Below, in pieces: positions 20,351 to 21,524 of a stretch of 21,524 bases of DNA. Position 1 is the first letter of the stretch; every line of letters starts with the position of its first letter. A program made the position numbers and the translations under genes. Below the pieces are notes generated by a model. It was not told the origin of the DNA and did no database searches. It worked only from the letters and a program-made list of their open reading frames with translations. The DNA lies in the IMG/VR virus record IMGVR_UViG_3300017991_004908, positions 1 through 21,524 of that record. One strand, given 5' to 3'. This stretch comes from a virus.

Positions 20351-21524
20351 ATGGGAAAAGATGGGGACGCACCTTACGATTCCGTACTGCAGAGGTTATA
20401 CTACTGGAGCTGGAGCCAAGGAGTCCGACGCCAATTGCTCTCAAAAAGCTCTACTGCCCGGGTAGATCACATGACTTTCATCCCAATACAGCGAATGCGA
20501 GAACGACTGAAGGCTGAGGCCCAAGACTCGGATACGACCTTGTATTCGGCTTCGCTCTACTACGGCGAACTCGTGCTAAAGCTGATAACAGCCGGAATGA
20601 TTGCAGCTGTTCGCGACGACCGTAGTCGGCTCCGCTACCGCCAGTGCCACCATCTCGTGCGTGCGGACGGTCTCGGCGACTGGCCCATGGCGTTGCGTGA
20701 TGTCTTGATGGGGCAATCCTCGCAGTATCTCGATCCATCTGCACAAACAGACGTCCAAGAGCTGACCCAGAAAGCTTCCCGGGGTACCCTTGCTTATGAC
20801 GCAACGCAGTTGTTGCATGAGTGTTTGTTTAGCATGCAGATCGAACCGCCGGCAGCAGGTGGTCGCATGTCAATAATGCACTGGGCAGAGGCATTCGTAC
20901 ACTTGAGGAACAAGACACGTGGTCATGGCGCCCAGCGCAGCAGCGTTCTTGGCATGGTTTCCGCTAAGCTGAGGGAGTCGGTGAACCGAGTAGCGGATGG
21001 CCTGTCTCTATTCGAGCGGCCATGGGCCTACCTGAAACGCAATCTCTCTGGTAAGTATCGTGTCACAGTACTCGCTGGCGATCCCGGCTGCTTCGCTGAT
21101 TTGAAAAGACGTTCCGACGTGCGGCTTGAGAACGGCGTATATGCCATGTTTGACGTAAGGCGGCGCGTTGAATTGCTGCATTCAAACCCAGAGGGATCCG
21201 ATTTCCTGTTGCCTAATGGTAGTTTTACGCCAAAGCGGTTCGAGATCCTGTCATACATCACTGGTGACACACAGTTTGTTTCTTCACAGCACTATCTCCT
21301 GCCAGCGGAAGAACTTCCTGCAAGTGAAACGGAGGGTCTCGGAAACCTTAACGAGATAGGTGACTGCTTCTGCAACATTCCACCCGAACCTAGCGGTTAC
21401 GTTGCGCGGAGTGAGCTGGAGTCACAACTGAGGAGGGAATTGGCGATGCACGATCGTCATCCGATCGTCTCGCTCACGGGGCCTGGCGGCATCGGTAAGA
21501 CATCTACCACCCTGCGCGTGTTGC
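20351..21524 (+). CDS. STAND-type NTPase with possible HEPN-like N-terminal domain, partial
   Basis: The gene runs off the right edge, so residues 1-391 only are visible. I start at the ATG at 20351; the in-frame ATG at 20471 (residue 41) is the alternative, and neither has a good ribosome site. The end holds a P-loop GPGGIGKT (residues 377-384) preceded by YVARSELESQLRREL, the usual lead-in of NB-ARC/STAND ATPases that sense a trigger. The first ~330 residues are a helical domain containing LRNKTRGHGA: R186-N187, then H192, an Rx5H arrangement compatible with HEPN ribonucleases. A nearby segment (DDRSRLRYRQCHHLVRADG) looks conserved. Codon use (ATA, CTA, AGG) and lower GC differ from the phage genes. 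A defence role is inferred from architecture and neighbours. Confidence 0.7.
   Translation, partial: MGKDGDAPYDSVLQRLYYWSWSQGVRRQLLSKSSTARVDHMTFIPIQRMRERLKAEAQDSDTTLYSASLYYGELVLKLITAGMIAAVRDDRSRLRYRQCHHLVRADGLGDWPMALRDVLMGQSSQYLDPSAQTDVQELTQKASRGTLAYDATQLLHECLFSMQIEPPAAGGRMSIMHWAEAFVHLRNKTRGHGAQRSSVLGMVSAKLRESVNRVADGLSLFERPWAYLKRNLSGKYRVTVLAGDPGCFADLKRRSDVRLENGVYAMFDVRRRVELLHSNPEGSDFLLPNGSFTPKRFEILSYITGDTQFVSSQHYLLPAEELPASETEGLGNLNEIGDCFCNIPPEPSGYVARSELESQLRRELAMHDRHPIVSLTGPGGIGKTSTTLRVL

Overview
The window is GC-rich bacterial DNA, and I read it as coming from Planctomycetota or a close PVC relative. That is an inference from three things: a type V-B CRISPR-Cas operon with a Cas4-Cas1 fusion, a small HARE-HTH protein of a kind common in that phylum, and the character of the prophage genes. 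There is no rRNA or core gene to settle it.

Layout. (1) Positions 1-2874, minus strand: the operon cas4/cas1 fusion -> cas2 -> cas12b. Only the first 169 residues of Cas12b lie inside the window, and no CRISPR array is visible. (2) Positions 2875-3302: a gene-free divergent region between the cas operon and a phage immunity region, with a good promoter candidate and a repeated hexamer facing right. (3) Positions 3303-20325: a long phage or prophage segment, mostly plus strand. It starts with an XRE repressor and an ImmA/IrrE-type peptidase that overlap by ATGA. Next come a hairpin terminator and an operator-like palindrome, a small two-repeat protein and a sigma-70-like factor. A recombination and replication block follows: PD-(D/E)XK nuclease, Sak4-like ATPase, DUF669 SSB-like protein, RusA, SF2 helicase, and prim-pol with an ATPase domain. 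After it lies an AT-rich gene-free stretch that looks like a replication origin, then a ParB-methyltransferase fusion. A minus-strand cargo block (15352-17352) carries a Doc toxin with an AbrB-like antitoxin, a HARE-HTH protein and two small proteins with duplicated leaders. The segment ends with packaging genes: two small ORFs, a large terminase carrying its own N-terminal DNA-binding segment, and an NrdR-like zinc ribbon. (4) Positions 20351-21524: the start of a large STAND-type NTPase with lower GC and different codon use. It has a possible HEPN-type N-terminal motif and is cut off at the window edge just after the Walker A loop.

How the parts fit. The phage segment has control, replication and packaging genes but no portal, capsid, tail, lysis or integrase gene in the window. 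The terminase and zinc ribbon are followed directly by a gene that looks like a defence sensor. The segment is therefore either a remnant or a satellite-like element, or the structural half was lost or lies elsewhere. A type V-B adaptive system on one side and a STAND NTPase on the other make this look like a defence-rich mobile region. The strongest leads are the truncated cas12b operon at the left edge and the uncharacterised NTPase at the right edge.
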